In this document: positions 40,626 through 51,547 of the stretch, in pieces | Numbering within the stretch: the stretch's first letter is position 1 | How the letters are laid out: every line of letters starts with the position of its first letter | Assembly: GCA_001599355.1 (NCBI GenBank) | Contig: BCGQ01000010.1 | Coordinates: 124,001 to 188,000 of the forward strand | Origin: Nakazawaea peltata | Lineage: Eukaryota; Ascomycota; Pichiomycetes; Alaninales; Pachysolenaceae | Direction of reading: 5' to 3' | DNA: 64,000 nt | Made by a program: the position numbers and the translations under genes | Notes under the pieces: generated by a model | The model's database searches: none | Seen by the model: only the letters and a program-made list of their open reading frames with translations | What the model was told of the DNA's origin: nothing

Positions 40626-41708
40626 TCACACACTCTGTCCATACCTCGTCCCTCTAATGGCCTCCTCCTCATTCAACAGCTCCTCTTGTGCCCTTTTCTG
40701 TTGGGCACGATAATTCACCAATTGATCATGTAACTGCTGTTGAATACGGGCATTCTCCACCAATTTCGCATAGACTTCCTCGTTCACCTCATAGTTCAAC
40801 CCATTTTTATAACTCAAGTCTCTTTCTACATCAAATGCCAACTTTACAGGCAAACACCATTCCTTCCAATTCTGCCCCATCACTGACCTCCAATTCAGAC
40901 GCCAACCGAGATCAAAAATGTTGCCAATGGTCTCGGAGTTAGGAGTTGATGAGTATTTAGACAGGCTCGCACTCAGTCCACGATATCTTTGCATATCATA
41001 CGACTCAATAGTAGTCGTATTCTTCATCAATTGCCAGATGGTGAACCCATCAAATACTCCAACACTAAACAGCACAGTCAACCCCAAAATGAATAAAAAC
41101 AAGTAGCTCAACGAGAAGTAAGACTCTAAATACTCATCATTGGTGAAAAATTGGTACATCACATCGACAGACAGCAGCGTCCCCACCAATCCATACACAA
41201 AAGTATACGTCAAAAACTGAACAAAATACCTATGGTTTTTGAACCCAATACATGTGGCAAACCAGGGGCAATGATGATCCATACGCAAGATACACCTGTT
41301 GCATGATGAACAGTGATGACAACGATCAGGTTTCCATACTTTACATTTGTTACAAAACCTGAAATCCCCGTTATTCTTCACTGTGATGCTCTTACTTTGT
41401 AAATAAAGTGGAGGTTGGAGAGGTAATTGGTCTGATGCGAGCCGGAGATCGGCGAAATCCAAGGGAGATCCAGCTCCAATCGCCACCACAAGGAAATATG
41501 AGTATAAACCTAGCACCAGTAACGTTACCGATACCACCGACACCATCAATCCCACAGCGCCTCCAAAACACGTAGGCAGAAGATCAAACGCCAAAACGTA
41601 CACGCTCCAAAGGTATAAGACAGAGCATAACAGTTTCGGGAAAGTGGACAGAATGACGCAACACACCGAGTGTATGTGTCGCAAGATACTGTTGGAGCTC
41701 AGAGACAT
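40626..41708 (-). CDS. PFA3: DHHC palmitoyltransferase Pfa3
   Basis: The 360-residue protein has four membrane segments with the cysteine-rich DHHC domain between the second and third. The block KVWKPDRCHHCSSCNRC is followed by the active D144-H-H-C147. Segments GSPLDF, TTIE and ENIFDLG-like NIFDLGWR match Pfa3. Pfa3 S-acylates the vacuolar fusion protein Vac8 at the vacuole membrane. It lies next to RPD3, as S. cerevisiae YNL326C lies close to YNL330C. Confidence 0.93.
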   Translation of the reverse strand: MSLSSNSILRHIHSVCCVILSTFPKLLCSVLYLWSVYVLAFDLLPTCFGGAVGLMVSVVSVTLLVLGLYSYFLVVAIGAGSPLDFADLRLASDQLPLQPPLYLQSKSITVKNNGDFRFCNKCKVWKPDRCHHCSSCNRCILRMDHHCPWFATCIGFKNHRYFVQFLTYTFVYGLVGTLLSVDVMYQFFTNDEYLESYFSLSYLFLFILGLTVLFSVGVFDGFTIWQLMKNTTTIESYDMQRYRGLSASLSKYSSTPNSETIGNIFDLGWRLNWRSVMGQNWKEWCLPVKLAFDVERDLSYKNGLNYEVNEEVYAKLVENARIQQQLHDQLVNYRAQQKRAQEELLNEEEAIRGTRYGQSV

Positions 41709-42134
41709 TGTTTCTTGTATGTTCAGGGGGTTTGGTATGGTGTTGCCATCTGTTTACATTTGTGGGCGGAGAGTAGCGCAGAGGGAAGCGCAGAGGGAAG
41801 CGAAAGGAGAGGCGGAGTGATGGGCGGAGCAGAAAAGGAAAATTGAGTGAAATTTGAGCAGAGGTGGTTTTCAGGGATTGATTTTGCTTGGACTCTGCGC
41901 AGGATTGCCTGCGCAATTCTCTGCCCCTTCTCTGCCAATTCTCTGATCGATCTCCGCCTAGACTCCGCCCATTCCCCACCTAAGCTATCTCCGGCATCAC
42001 CCCCAAAATCACCCCCAATTTCAAATAAAAACATCCTACTAATCATACAATTCTACAACATACTAAGATAAATAATATTTATTATAAACTACTGTCTATC
42101 ATGACGTCCTAATGTAGTCTCTCTAAGGTACTCC
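41709..42134. other. Intergenic region PFA3-IQG1
   Basis: PFA3 promoter and IQG1 3' flank. A short repeat of AGCGCAGAGGGA (41775-41798, plus a partial third copy) and CTCCGCC/TCTCTGCC words near 41915-41970 are seen. No gene is recognised. Confidence 0.5.
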
Positions 42135-45100
42135 CTACTTCTTATCGTAAAATTTACGGAACACAAACGCAATCAAAGCATTTGTGTCAAACTTAGCAAC
42201 ACCCTGGAACATCGAAATCTCTTTCTCATTCGCATATTGAGCATACAAAAGTTGATCCAAAGTAATCTTCTCGTAGGCACCTCCCATTACACTCAATCCC
42301 TTACGCATTTCAAATTGGAAAACACCAACCTTATCACAAGAGAAGGAGAAATCCAATTTAGGCACCTTGGACGACCCACTCAGACTCAACTCATATTCAA
42401 TTAATGTCATTCCATTTACCTCCAACAAAATCCCGTTATCATAAAGGTACTTTGCAGAATATTTGAACGATCCAAATTCGGGAAGACGGCCGTTCTTTTT
42501 CAATTCACGTTGGTAAAAGAATTGTCTAGAGAATATGTTTGACCAGAAGTGTTTTTTGCGAGAAGATGAAGACGAATGTAAAGACAGAATCAGAGCCTCA
42601 ATCTCGTGGTTATAATTGTTCAATTGATCGTTTAAATCACGTTGCTTCTGTTTTAATTTAACCAAAATAGCAGAAAGCTTCTCATATTCTCTCTTGGCCT
42701 TGATCCTATGAGAATGTTTATTCTTAATATCATTTGTGATTTCATTCAACAAACGCTGGAATCCGTCTTGTCTGGTGACTTCTCCCATGCTCTCGAGTTG
42801 TAACAACTTTTCAAGTGTAAGTTGCTTCAATTCACGATATGTCAAATTCTTTTGGTCAATGAACAGACCACTATATGGTTTGTCTTCGGGTCTTTTTTGG
42901 GTTACGATATTTCTATACAGTTTCTCATGCTCCGGTTCGATATGGCTGACCAACAAATCAACCAAATTCTCTCCATCTTGCACTTGAATCACGTACAATA
43001 TACATCTCTTAACCTCCAAGAACAAGGTCCGCAGCTCAATTGACATGTCCGTGTCGCCGTCATCGTTCACTGGAACTAACTCGAACTGTACGTTCTCCAA
43101 ATAACGGAACCCATGGTCAGGCATTGCGTTCAAATTGGCTACAAGTTCTCTCAAAATATCGGACCTCGAAGGCAGCAACGTATCAATCTCCTTCGATACC
43201 ATGTATTGCAAGGCGGTACAATCCCTTGCCGTCATTCCTAATGATGGTTTGATATCAGAGGCAATATCATCATATAAACTCATATCATAAATGAGATCAA
43301 TATCCTTGACGTCGATCAATTTCTTCAAGACTCTACGAACTAACTCTACACTTTGCTCAATATACTCGTTCAAAGGTTGGAGATAGACGTTTTTAGCCCC
43401 GAAAGCACGCATCGAGACCAATTGGAATAAAACCTTGGAGATCTCACCTAAGTTTTTACGGATTTTAGACCTGTCTCTCTCGCTAGTAGCAGCCACTACA
43501 ATATTATAATTCTCGGGCCTCAACAAAACCGGTAAGAAGTAATGTTTCATGAAGATCTTTCCTACAACAGCCAAGTGGAATCTCTCACTCTCCTTCTTGA
43601 AGCGGTCACAGCTATGTTTGTAGAGTTCTGAGCATAAAACCCGGATATGAATTGGGAGCTTAGGGATCAGCAGCTCCACACTTAAAAGCATATCATTCGA
43701 TACTTCTCTCAAATTTCCCAAATTCTCTACGAACTGATCTCTTGTTTCTGGGTCTCTGATCAGCTGTTGGGCCGAGACATCGCTTGGTTTCAGCGAAGGT
43801 CTCTGTGATTTACGTTCTTCTTTCTCAATAACAGATCTATAGATCAGAAGAGGGTGAGATTCGCAATCCAATTCCTCATCTATCATGATCAGTTCTACGT
43901 TACTAGCAAACAACTCCTTCAACAGGGTTCTCTGCTCTACCAAATTGTTGAAATTAGCAAGTAACAACTCCCAAATGGTGTCGTTCGATTTCAAGTCATT
44001 TTTGGCCCAGCTTTTGTATTCTTCTAATGACTCAAGCAGATCAATCTGACTGAACATCGATTCCAATACTAACTTCACTACAAGATACTCCTCTCTGGAC
44101 TTCAGTTTCTGATTTTCCTGGTGTAAAGAGTAACCAAACAACTTCAAAACGAAATCCTCGATATTCTCAGGTAACCCAACATCGTACTTCAAGTTATGTT
44201 TCTCAATGATGCCAAATAACCTAATAAAGTATTGAGGACGAGTCTGTAAGAGGTAGAAGACTTTGGCAAATGTGTCGATTCTCTCACGAAGCTGCTTAGG
44301 GTACGATTTGGAAGCCGATTCTACTGCTTCCGTTTTACTATTGGTAGATCTAGACATTCTGTTGGTGGAGGCTGCAAGCTCATCAATGGTGATCTTATTC
44401 TTGGTCAATTGTTCGATTTTCAAGTCTAACATCTCCAATTCTTCCTCCTCCTTCAAGATATTCTTATTCAGCTTCTTGATGGAGTCTTTGACTTTAGCGA
44501 GATTGATCTCTTGGTCGAAATCTAACTCGCTGTCGTTTAACAAACCAATAAATTTCTTCACCAGAGGTAACGGTGGGTCTGAAAGTGTAGTCAACAATTT
44601 ATACAGGTCACCTTGCCTCTTAGTTTTGATGAAATTCTGGATCTTGATGACCTTTTGCAAGTTCTGTGGTTTATTATAATAAATCCACTTCTCGTCGAGT
44701 AGCTTACGGTAGTTTTGAGCTCTGACAATCGACTGTAAAGCGGATATCTCCTCATAATGTTCCTCAATATCGTCAAGCAAGGAATCCTGTTGGAAACGAG
44801 CCAAAACCCCCCTGAAACAAGACTGAATGGCAATGATAGAATTGGTACTACGGATTAATTCTCTCTTCTGTGACTTCAAGTGGGATCTGACAAGGGCCCC
44901 TCTGGCAATAGCACTGAACTGTCCAAGGATCGGATCTTCATCATAAAGAGTATCCAAAACGTAATTCAAGCGGGAACGAGATAATCCACCACGAATAATC
45001 AGTTGCATTTCACAAATTGAGTCCCCGCTACGATTTAATGTCTTATTTACCAGATTATATAACAATCTTACCTTGTTTCCACGGATTCTTGACTGAATCT

Positions 45101-47024
45101 GGACCGTAGCTTCATCGGCAGAGTACACTCTACTCATAGACTTCTTGGTAACCCTCTCAAATAATGCCTTCCTCAGGATAGCTTGTAATTTGACCACAGA
45201 AGGGGTGATTTTTTCGATCAGACCAATCTCCAATGAGGTCTGCTCCTTGGTCAGTTTGTATCTGATGTTACTCTGAAGTTTAATTATGGTATTAGTAGCA
45301 TTTAACAACTCTTTGCGAACTTTTTGAGCTCTATGTCTCAGCATTGAGCCACGAATCATCGATTGTAACGATATAATCTCCGATTTGTGGAAAAGTAAAG
45401 TACTGTTTTGGTCAAATAAGGTATCTTTATCGAGTCTTCTCGTGAAAAATACATTGTTGTCTCTGTCGTTGGTTCGTTGTCTTGCTAAACGTCCTCTAAT
45501 TCTCGATTGTAAGTCTGTAATTTGGTCTTTAGCTGTCTTCATCATGAATTTGTCTACGAACATCTGATATCTAAAGATAGACCCTCTTGAAATCGCTTGT
45601 AAATTGATAATAGTCTCCAAATAAAGAGCTATCTCTTCTCCATAATGTTCTCCAGTCGGAGTGATCGACCTGTACATTTTTTTAGGACGTGAGGTCGACA
45701 AAGACAAGGTATTGTAATCTTCTTCAATCAAGGAAGCATATTTCTTATGAATATCAGCAAGTTCTTCGTCAATTGACTCGTTATCAGAGTAAACATTGAA
45801 AGAAATGTCGGTTGTGGTATATTTTTCACGGCTAAATGTTGGAATATCGTCAATTGAATCGGTATCTGACTTCAGATCCTCATCAGAGTCAAACATATCA
45901 TCAGAAAGATCTGATCTTTGGGGCTCCGAAGGTCCTGAGAACCTAGTAGAACGTACAGCGACTTCTTCCTCTTCCTCATCATCTTCAATAGTTCCTAAAT
46001 CATCGAAATTATCAAAGTTAGGGATCTTCAAGCCACGAATACTGGACTCAGCCTTCGAGATATTACTCTGATCAAACTCAATCTCCTCATGTCCTATAGA
46101 TGGCATCAGCTTACACTTGCCCTGGATAGCTAATAAGTACAGTAAAGCATGGAGACAGAAGATAACTTTAGGGAAATTCTTCAAGTCGTACAAATCGGTC
46201 AATTCAAACCTGTAATCGGTGGGCAAATTGAACAGTTCAAGCATCTGGAAGAAATAATTGATATTTTCGGTATATTTGAATTGGAAACCCGACTTAGAAC
46301 GGTAATCGACTTGGGCTGAGGTCCCATAGTAGATCTTTTTAACAGCTGAAGGGCAGAATTTCTGAGTCAATTCAGCAAGAATAATACCATTACGAAGATA
46401 ACTAGCGAAATCTACAACAATATCGGTCTCTTCAACCGACGAATCTGAGTTCATCTTGACATTCAACGTCTTCTCCAACCATCTCTTGGTCTCGGCAATC
46501 CTACAAAGGTATTCATGAGTATTCAGAGACTTTCTACCGTTGTCAATGGTGGCATTGGACCTTGGCTGGGATTTCTTACTGCTCATCATTTTGGATTCGA
46601 TACTCTTCAACTTATTCAAATTCTTCATGGAGGGAGATTGAGACATCCCACTGACAATTCTATTCAATGCTTGACGGTCATTACGCTGAGATTCTGTAGT
46701 TCTTGGCTTCTGATAGCTCAATTGAGGGACCGCTGACGTTGTGACAGGTTCCCTCATGACGGCGCTAATTCCCATTTTAGTAGGGGATTTAGTGAGAGCG
46801 CCGTTAGTTTTGGCTGAGGTTTCCTTGGCTTTTATCAATCGACGTACAGGTGACATGTTCTCTTCTTGTTCGGAATCGACCATTTGTGGCTTTCCACGAG
46901 TTGGTGATGAGTCGTTCCCTCTGACGCTGTTGTGTTTTGATGAAGGTCTGAGAGGGACAGGGCTTTCTGAGCCGCCAAGGGCTTCTAAATACCTGGAAGT
47001 GATACTTTTTGAAGGACTGGTCAT
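42135..47024 (-). CDS. IQG1: IQGAP-family actomyosin ring protein Iqg1
   Basis: The 1,629-residue protein has the full IQGAP order. A Ser/Arg-rich N-terminus is followed by a calponin-homology domain (~172-305). About ten IQ-like motifs (~470-840) follow, for example IISLQSMIRGSMLRHR and TVQIQSRIRGNKVR, which bind calmodulin or the light chain Mlc1. A RasGAP-related domain (~970-1,330) lacks GAP activity in this family, and the RasGAP C-terminal region ends the protein. Iqg1 recruits actin to the septin/myosin ring for cytokinesis. Length is close to the S. cerevisiae protein (1,495). Multiple SP/TP sites at the N-terminus suggest Cdk control, as known for the family. Confidence 0.96.
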   Translation of the reverse strand: MTSPSKSITSRYLEALGGSESPVPLRPSSKHNSVRGNDSSPTRGKPQMVDSEQEENMSPVRRLIKAKETSAKTNGALTKSPTKMGISAVMREPVTTSAVPQLSYQKPRTTESQRNDRQALNRIVSGMSQSPSMKNLNKLKSIESKMMSSKKSQPRSNATIDNGRKSLNTHEYLCRIAETKRWLEKTLNVKMNSDSSVEETDIVVDFASYLRNGIILAELTQKFCPSAVKKIYYGTSAQVDYRSKSGFQFKYTENINYFFQMLELFNLPTDYRFELTDLYDLKNFPKVIFCLHALLYLLAIQGKCKLMPSIGHEEIEFDQSNISKAESSIRGLKIPNFDNFDDLGTIEDDEEEEEVAVRSTRFSGPSEPQRSDLSDDMFDSDEDLKSDTDSIDDIPTFSREKYTTTDISFNVYSDNESIDEELADIHKKYASLIEEDYNTLSLSTSRPKKMYRSITPTGEHYGEEIALYLETIINLQAISRGSIFRYQMFVDKFMMKTAKDQITDLQSRIRGRLARQRTNDRDNNVFFTRRLDKDTLFDQNSTLLFHKSEIISLQSMIRGSMLRHRAQKVRKELLNATNTIIKLQSNIRYKLTKEQTSLEIGLIEKITPSVVKLQAILRKALFERVTKKSMSRVYSADEATVQIQSRIRGNKVRLLYNLVNKTLNRSGDSICEMQLIIRGGLSRSRLNYVLDTLYDEDPILGQFSAIARGALVRSHLKSQKRELIRSTNSIIAIQSCFRGVLARFQQDSLLDDIEEHYEEISALQSIVRAQNYRKLLDEKWIYYNKPQNLQKVIKIQNFIKTKRQGDLYKLLTTLSDPPLPLVKKFIGLLNDSELDFDQEINLAKVKDSIKKLNKNILKEEEELEMLDLKIEQLTKNKITIDELAASTNRMSRSTNSKTEAVESASKSYPKQLRERIDTFAKVFYLLQTRPQYFIRLFGIIEKHNLKYDVGLPENIEDFVLKLFGYSLHQENQKLKSREEYLVVKLVLESMFSQIDLLESLEEYKSWAKNDLKSNDTIWELLLANFNNLVEQRTLLKELFASNVELIMIDEELDCESHPLLIYRSVIEKEERKSQRPSLKPSDVSAQQLIRDPETRDQFVENLGNLREVSNDMLLSVELLIPKLPIHIRVLCSELYKHSCDRFKKESERFHLAVVGKIFMKHYFLPVLLRPENYNIVVAATSERDRSKIRKNLGEISKVLFQLVSMRAFGAKNVYLQPLNEYIEQSVELVRRVLKKLIDVKDIDLIYDMSLYDDIASDIKPSLGMTARDCTALQYMVSKEIDTLLPSRSDILRELVANLNAMPDHGFRYLENVQFELVPVNDDGDTDMSIELRTLFLEVKRCILYVIQVQDGENLVDLLVSHIEPEHEKLYRNIVTQKRPEDKPYSGLFIDQKNLTYRELKQLTLEKLLQLESMGEVTRQDGFQRLLNEITNDIKNKHSHRIKAKREYEKLSAILVKLKQKQRDLNDQLNNYNHEIEALILSLHSSSSSRKKHFWSNIFSRQFFYQRELKKNGRLPEFGSFKYSAKYLYDNGILLEVNGMTLIEYELSLSGSSKVPKLDFSFSCDKVGVFQFEMRKGLSVMGGAYEKITLDQLLYAQYANEKEISMFQGVAKFDTNALIAFVFRKFYDKK

Positions 47025-47402
47025 GATTGGTAGTGTTATTATGATCCAATAAGCTTCGAAATGGGTAAATTCTTCACCTATTTGTCCTCCAATGTCAACT
47101 GATTTCCACTAAATTGGAGTGAATTTTCGATCTTGATTTTTTTTTTTGTAAACAAAGGGGTGATGTAAACAAATTTCCCGATTTGGGTAAAGTACTTAAG
47201 GGGTGGGCAGGGCCTGGGTGGAGGAGATGGGCAGGGAGGCAGGGAGGCAGGGAGCAGAGAGAACAGGGGGCGGCCAGGGACACTGAAGCAGGGAAGAGAA
47301 GGGGAGAGGGATAGGGGTGGACTTTGAAGTGGGGGGAGAGAAGGAGTAGGGAGAAAAGCAGGCTAGGGAAAGCTACCTACAAATACCAACGTCATAAATA
47401 CC
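47025..47402. other. G-rich intergenic region upstream of IQG1
   Basis: IQG1 promoter region of 378 bases. Two G-quadruplex-capable tracts (47200-47218 and 47229-47252) and a 10-T run near 47139 are present. GGCAGGGA is repeated about three times. No ORF or RNA gene is supported. Confidence 0.5.
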
Positions 47403-47651
47403 TTAATTACACATAGAAATCCGAACACAAAGATCTAAATACTCTTGATGAGGTGAATCCATTAAATCTCGCACCTTCGGTACCGTCGCTATAGATTGAC
47501 CATTCAATTTGGAGATGACACTTTTTCTTAGTACGGAATTTGGTAATTTCTGAGCAAGTTGATCATGAAGGGATTGAGTGGAGGCAAGCGGATCAATATT
47601 GAGAGAGATATTATCTAGCCCTGGGATTGTTTGTAGGAAGATAGTTACCAT
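47403..47651 (-). CDS. Small ubiquitin-like-fold ORF, Sde2 N-terminus-like
   Basis: The 82-residue ORF reads MVTIFLQTIPGLDNISLNID, then a helix-like LHDQLAQKLPNSVLRKSVIS, and ends YLDLCVRISMCN. The strand-helix pattern recalls the N-terminal ubiquitin-like domain of Sde2, where a Leu-rich last strand is followed by a GGKGG processing site. That Gly-Gly is absent here and the frame stops. The frame stays open 51 more codons upstream to another ATG (47804), but that part is basic and unlike a domain. No intron signal leads to a continuation in the 380 bases downstream. Real gene, fragment or chance ORF cannot be told apart. Confidence 0.35.
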   Translation of the reverse strand: MVTIFLQTIPGLDNISLNIDPLASTQSLHDQLAQKLPNSVLRKSVISKLNGQSIATVPKVRDLMDSPHQEYLDLCVRISMCN

Positions 47652-47804
47652 AGTGGAGAGTATTAGAGATCGGTAGATTATCGAGTAACTTATCGGGGGA
47701 TTCTCAGTAGTTCTTATTTTCCGTGTTCTTCTTAGCTGTTTAGTGTCTTGGTGTATCTTTCTGGTTCTCCCCTGTTTCTGCCTCTGCTTATCTCTACCTC
47801 TCAT

Positions 47805-48484
47805 TAAACTATATATAATATAAATCGATCTAAATGTACTTCAACAGAAATAATACTGATATATCTGAGCACTTTATCAATATATAATTCTACAATACCT
47901 TTAAGAATTTCCTCTAACGATTTCTCCAATTTTCATCACTTTCGCTCACTTTAGTGTTGTAGTAGTGCGTTCATTCCCATTTCCTATTTAAGTAAATTAC
48001 ATTTTCCATCTAGAACATTCCATTGATCGATGCGTTGCGCGTGTCAGAACAGTGCTTTGCGCAGTATGGGAAATTCAGGAAACGATTCTAAAGGGCAGAA
48101 GAGAGGAATTGATGGGTGGATAACTGACAGACCACCGATTGATACCGCATTTTCTTTCATCCAGACACTTTACCTCTTAAATCTTCCTCCCCTCCGCACT
48201 TCCGTCTTCCCTCAATCCCATCCCAATCAACAACCCCCCACCTCCTCCTCCCTCCCTTCCTCCACCTCTCTCCTTTTCCCTCTCCTTTTCCCTCTCTTTC
48301 TCTCCATCCATCCCTCCCCCTCGCCCCCAAAGAACCCCAAAGAACTTTCTAGCGCACTAACGAAAAATTTTCCCCCAAAATGGACGAATTTTCATATAAA
48401 TTAAACACCTTCTCTTTGATCAACCGACTCGATTCATCAATTGAATTAATTATCAGTTAGTCATTACACCACTCAACTCTCAAA
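47805..48484 (+). promoter_or_regulatory. HSP82 promoter with heat-shock elements and TATA box
   Basis: Candidate heat-shock elements are GAA-CA-TTC at 48013-48020 and a gapped GAA-n7-GAA-CT-TTC at 48332-48349. A TATAAAT box is at 48395-48401, 84 bases before the start. A long C/T-rich tract (about 48185-48330), common before highly expressed yeast genes, lies between. The minus side may hold the leader of the small ubiquitin-like ORF. Confidence 0.6.
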
Positions 48485-50590
48485 ATGTCCACGAAAGCTG
48501 AATCATTTGAGTTCCAAGCTGAGATCTCTCAGTTGATGTCCTTGTTCATCAACACCGTCTATTCTAACAAGGAGATTTTCTTGAGAGAATTGATCTCTAA
48601 CGCCTCTGATGCCTTGGACAAAATCAGATACGAGGCCTTATCCGATGCTTCTAAATTGGAATCCGAGCCAGAATTGTTCATCAGAATCACTCCAAAGCCA
48701 GACCAAAAAGTCTTGGAGATTAGAGATTCCGGTATTGGTATGACCAAGGCCGATTTGATCAACAATTTGGGTACTATTGCTAAGTCTGGTACTAAGCTGT
48801 TCATGGAGGCCTTGAGCGCCGGTGCCGATGTTTCTATGATCGGTCAATTCGGTGTCGGTTTCTACTCTCTTTTCTTGGTCGCTGACCATGTTCAAGTCAT
48901 TTCCAAGCACAACGATGACGAGCAATACATTTGGGAGTCCAACGCCGGTGGTAAGTTCACCGTCACCTTGGATGAGACCAACGAGAAAATCGGTAGAGGT
49001 ACTATCTTGAGATTGTTCTTGAAGGAGGATCAATTGGAGTACTTGGAAGAGAAGAGAATCAAGGAAGTTGTCAAGCGTCACTCCGAGTTCGTCTCTTACC
49101 CAATTCAATTGGTTGTCACCAAGGAAGTTGAAAGAGAAGTCCCAGTAGAGGAAGAGGAGAAGACCGAAGAAGAAGATGACAAGAACCCAAAGATTGAAGA
49201 GGTCAAGGAAGATGGTGAAGAAGAGAAGGAGAAGACCAAGAAGATCAAGGAAAATGTCACCGAGACCGAGGAGTTGAACAAGACCAAGCCATTATGGACC
49301 AGAAACCCAACCGATGTCACCCAAGAGGAGTACAATGCCTTCTACAAGTCCATTTCTAACGACTGGGAAGACCCATTGGCTGTCAAGCACTTCTCCGTTG
49401 AAGGTCAATTAGAGTTCAAGGCTATCTTGTTCATTCCAAAGAGAGCTCCATTCGACTTGTTCGAGAGCAAGAAGAAGAAGAACAACATCAAGTTGTACGT
49501 CCGTCGTGTCTTCATCACCGACGAGGCCGAAGAATTGATCCCAGAATGGTTAAGCTTCGTCAAGGGTGTTGTCGACAGTGAAGACTTGCCATTGAACTTG
49601 TCCAGAGAGATGTTGCAACAAAACAAGATCTTGAAGGTTATCAGAAAGAACATTGTCAAGAAGGTTATTGAGACTTTCAACGAAATTGCCGAGGACCAAG
49701 AGCAATTCGACAAGTTCTACACTGCCTTCTCCAAGAACCTTAAGTTGGGTATCCACGAGGACTCTTCCAACAGATCTGCTTTGGCCAAGTTGTTGAGATA
49801 CAACTCCACCAAGTCCGCCGAAGAGTTGACCTCTTTGTCTGACTACGTCACTAGAATGCCAGAGCACCAAAAGAACATCTACTACATCACCGGTGAATCT
49901 ATCAAGGCCGTTGAACAATCTCCATTCTTGGATGCCTTGAAGGCTAAGAACTTCGAGGTCTTGTTCCTTGTTGACCCAATCGATGAGTACGCTATGACTC
50001 AATTGAAGGAATTCGAGGACAAGAAGTTGGTTGACATCACCAAGGACTTCGAGTTGGAGGAAACCGACGAAGAGAAGGAACAAAGAGAGAAGGAAGTTGC
50101 CGAATTCGAGCCATTGACTAAGGCCTTGAAGGATATCCTTGGTGACCTGGTTGAGAAGGTTGTTGTCTCCCACAAGTTGGTTGATGCTCCAGCTGCTATC
50201 AGAACCGGTCAATTCGGTTGGTCTGCCAACATGGAGAGAATCATGAAGGCTCAAGCTTTGAGAGACACCACCATGTCCTCTTACATGGCTTCTAAGAAGA
50301 CCTTCGAGATCTCTCCAAGATCTCCAATCATCAGAGAATTGAAGAAGAAGGTTGAGAGCGAGGGTGCCGAAGACAGAACCGTCAAGGATTTGACCACTTT
50401 GTTGTACGACACCGCTTTGTTGACCTCCGGTTTCACTTTGGATGAGCCAACTTCTTTCGCTACCAGAATCAACAGATTGATCTCTTTGGGATTGAACATT
50501 GATGAGGAAGAGGAAGCTGCTGCCGCTCCTGAGGCTGAAAAGGCCGACGATGAGGCTGTTGTCGAATCTGCCATGGAGGAAGTCGATTAA
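48485..50590 (+). CDS. HSP82: Cytosolic Hsp90 chaperone
   Basis: The 701-residue protein is collinear with S. cerevisiae Hsp82 (709). It has the N-terminal ATPase domain ([31 protein letters not shown]), a charged linker of Glu/Lys (~215-260), the middle domain with the catalytic-loop Arg region ([13 protein letters not shown]), and the C-terminal dimer domain ending MEEVD for TPR co-chaperones. Codon use is strongly biased to TTG, AAG, GTC and GGT, as for abundant proteins. CTG is rare: codon 105 is CTG in TK-CTG-FMEAL, where Hsp82 has Ala. The gene converges with CIN2, as in S. cerevisiae. Confidence 0.99.
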   Translation: MSTKAESFEFQAEISQLMSLFINTVYSNKEIFLRELISNASDALDKIRYEALSDASKLESEPELFIRITPKPDQKVLEIRDSGIGMTKADLINNLGTIAKSGTKLFMEALSAGADVSMIGQFGVGFYSLFLVADHVQVISKHNDDEQYIWESNAGGKFTVTLDETNEKIGRGTILRLFLKEDQLEYLEEKRIKEVVKRHSEFVSYPIQLVVTKEVEREVPVEEEEKTEEEDDKNPKIEEVKEDGEEEKEKTKKIKENVTETEELNKTKPLWTRNPTDVTQEEYNAFYKSISNDWEDPLAVKHFSVEGQLEFKAILFIPKRAPFDLFESKKKKNNIKLYVRRVFITDEAEELIPEWLSFVKGVVDSEDLPLNLSREMLQQNKILKVIRKNIVKKVIETFNEIAEDQEQFDKFYTAFSKNLKLGIHEDSSNRSALAKLLRYNSTKSAEELTSLSDYVTRMPEHQKNIYYITGESIKAVEQSPFLDALKAKNFEVLFLVDPIDEYAMTQLKEFEDKKLVDITKDFELEETDEEKEQREKEVAEFEPLTKALKDILGDLVEKVVVSHKLVDAPAAIRTGQFGWSANMERIMKAQALRDTTMSSYMASKKTFEISPRSPIIRELKKKVESEGAEDRTVKDLTTLLYDTALLTSGFTLDEPTSFATRINRLISLGLNIDEEEEAAAAPEAEKADDEAVVESAMEEVD

Positions 50591-50646
50591 GAAGTTTAAT
50601 GAAATTCTTTTTGTCTATAGTATTATATTTTATTATACATAATCAT

Positions 50647-51547
50647 CTATAATTCTAATATGCTTTTTGTGTTGTTTTGAATAAAAAACGGTGTAGTGAA
50701 GAGTTGATTTGAAGATGGGTTGGTAATGAGAGTATAGTTTGAGTTGGTGTTCTTGTTTGGATTTTGGAAATCATCGACTTCTAGAGATGCTGTAGGAGAT
50801 GCAATGTTCAAAGAATGACTTTTTTCAATCACCATACGTTTCACGGTTTCAGTTGTAGTTATCACTGGCCATATATTGAGAGATGAGCATTGGTTTATTC
50901 TTAATTGTAATGATGAGCAAGCAATTTCACAGTCTCGCACGTCTTCTAAGAAGATCGAAGTGCTGGCCGAAAGAAGAAGCCTTGAGTTAGTACATCCTTT
51001 GATATGAATGGACTGATGTCCCTGATTTATAGCGATAATTGTGGAGTTCTTCACCTCAGTAACATAAATGACAGCCTTAGTAGGTAATATGTAGTGGTCC
51101 TCGTCAATGATATGAGACACGTCCGGAGTCTTCACCTCAGAAGGATCTGCATTGGGTAACGAAAATGAGGTTGTTTTCCTTGCCCCGCGCAAGCTGATAC
51201 TTGAGCCTGAAGCTCGACCTTTAAATGCAAATCTTTTAGTACCGGCCTTGATCGAGGACTTTTTCACCTCAATGCTAGAGACTAGCAGATCAATGCATTC
51301 AGTATAATACTTCAGATCATACGATGGTAAAGATTCTTCGGCAGGAGCCAACACGGTCAGTGCCAACTCTTGCACGCGTGCCCTGATCTCATTCAACGTT
51401 ACCGTGTCATTTGGCTCCAGCAGTCCTATGGCAAGCTCGATTTCTAATGTCGAAGTTAGTATGGATTCCTGCGCAAACTTCCAAAAGCAGCCACTTACTC
51501 TCTTTCTCCTCATTGAACCATCGGTATGTCTCTTTCGAACTGCTCAT
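50647..51547 (-). CDS. CIN2: Tubulin-folding cofactor C (Cin2), spliced
   Basis: Exons 51499-51547 and 50647-51443 join into 281 residues starting MSSSKETYRWFNEEKEKIEL. That matches the tubulin-binding-cofactor C N-terminal helix (FNEEKEKIE). A C-terminal TBCC beta-helix domain (~125-260) has repeated short strands such as STIIAINQGHQSIHIKGC and CEIACSSLQLRINQC. TBCC acts as GAP for beta-tubulin in the cofactor D/E complex or for Arl2/Cin4. The arginine-finger region QLRINQC differs slightly from the usual QxRxH. IQG1, CIN2 and HSP82 are adjacent in S. cerevisiae too. Confidence 0.88.
51444..51498 (-). other. Intron of CIN2
   Basis: 55 bases, donor GTAAGT, branch TACTAAC (reverse of 51455-51461), acceptor TAG. 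The junction codon is AAA (Lys), completing KEKIEL. Confidence 0.92.
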
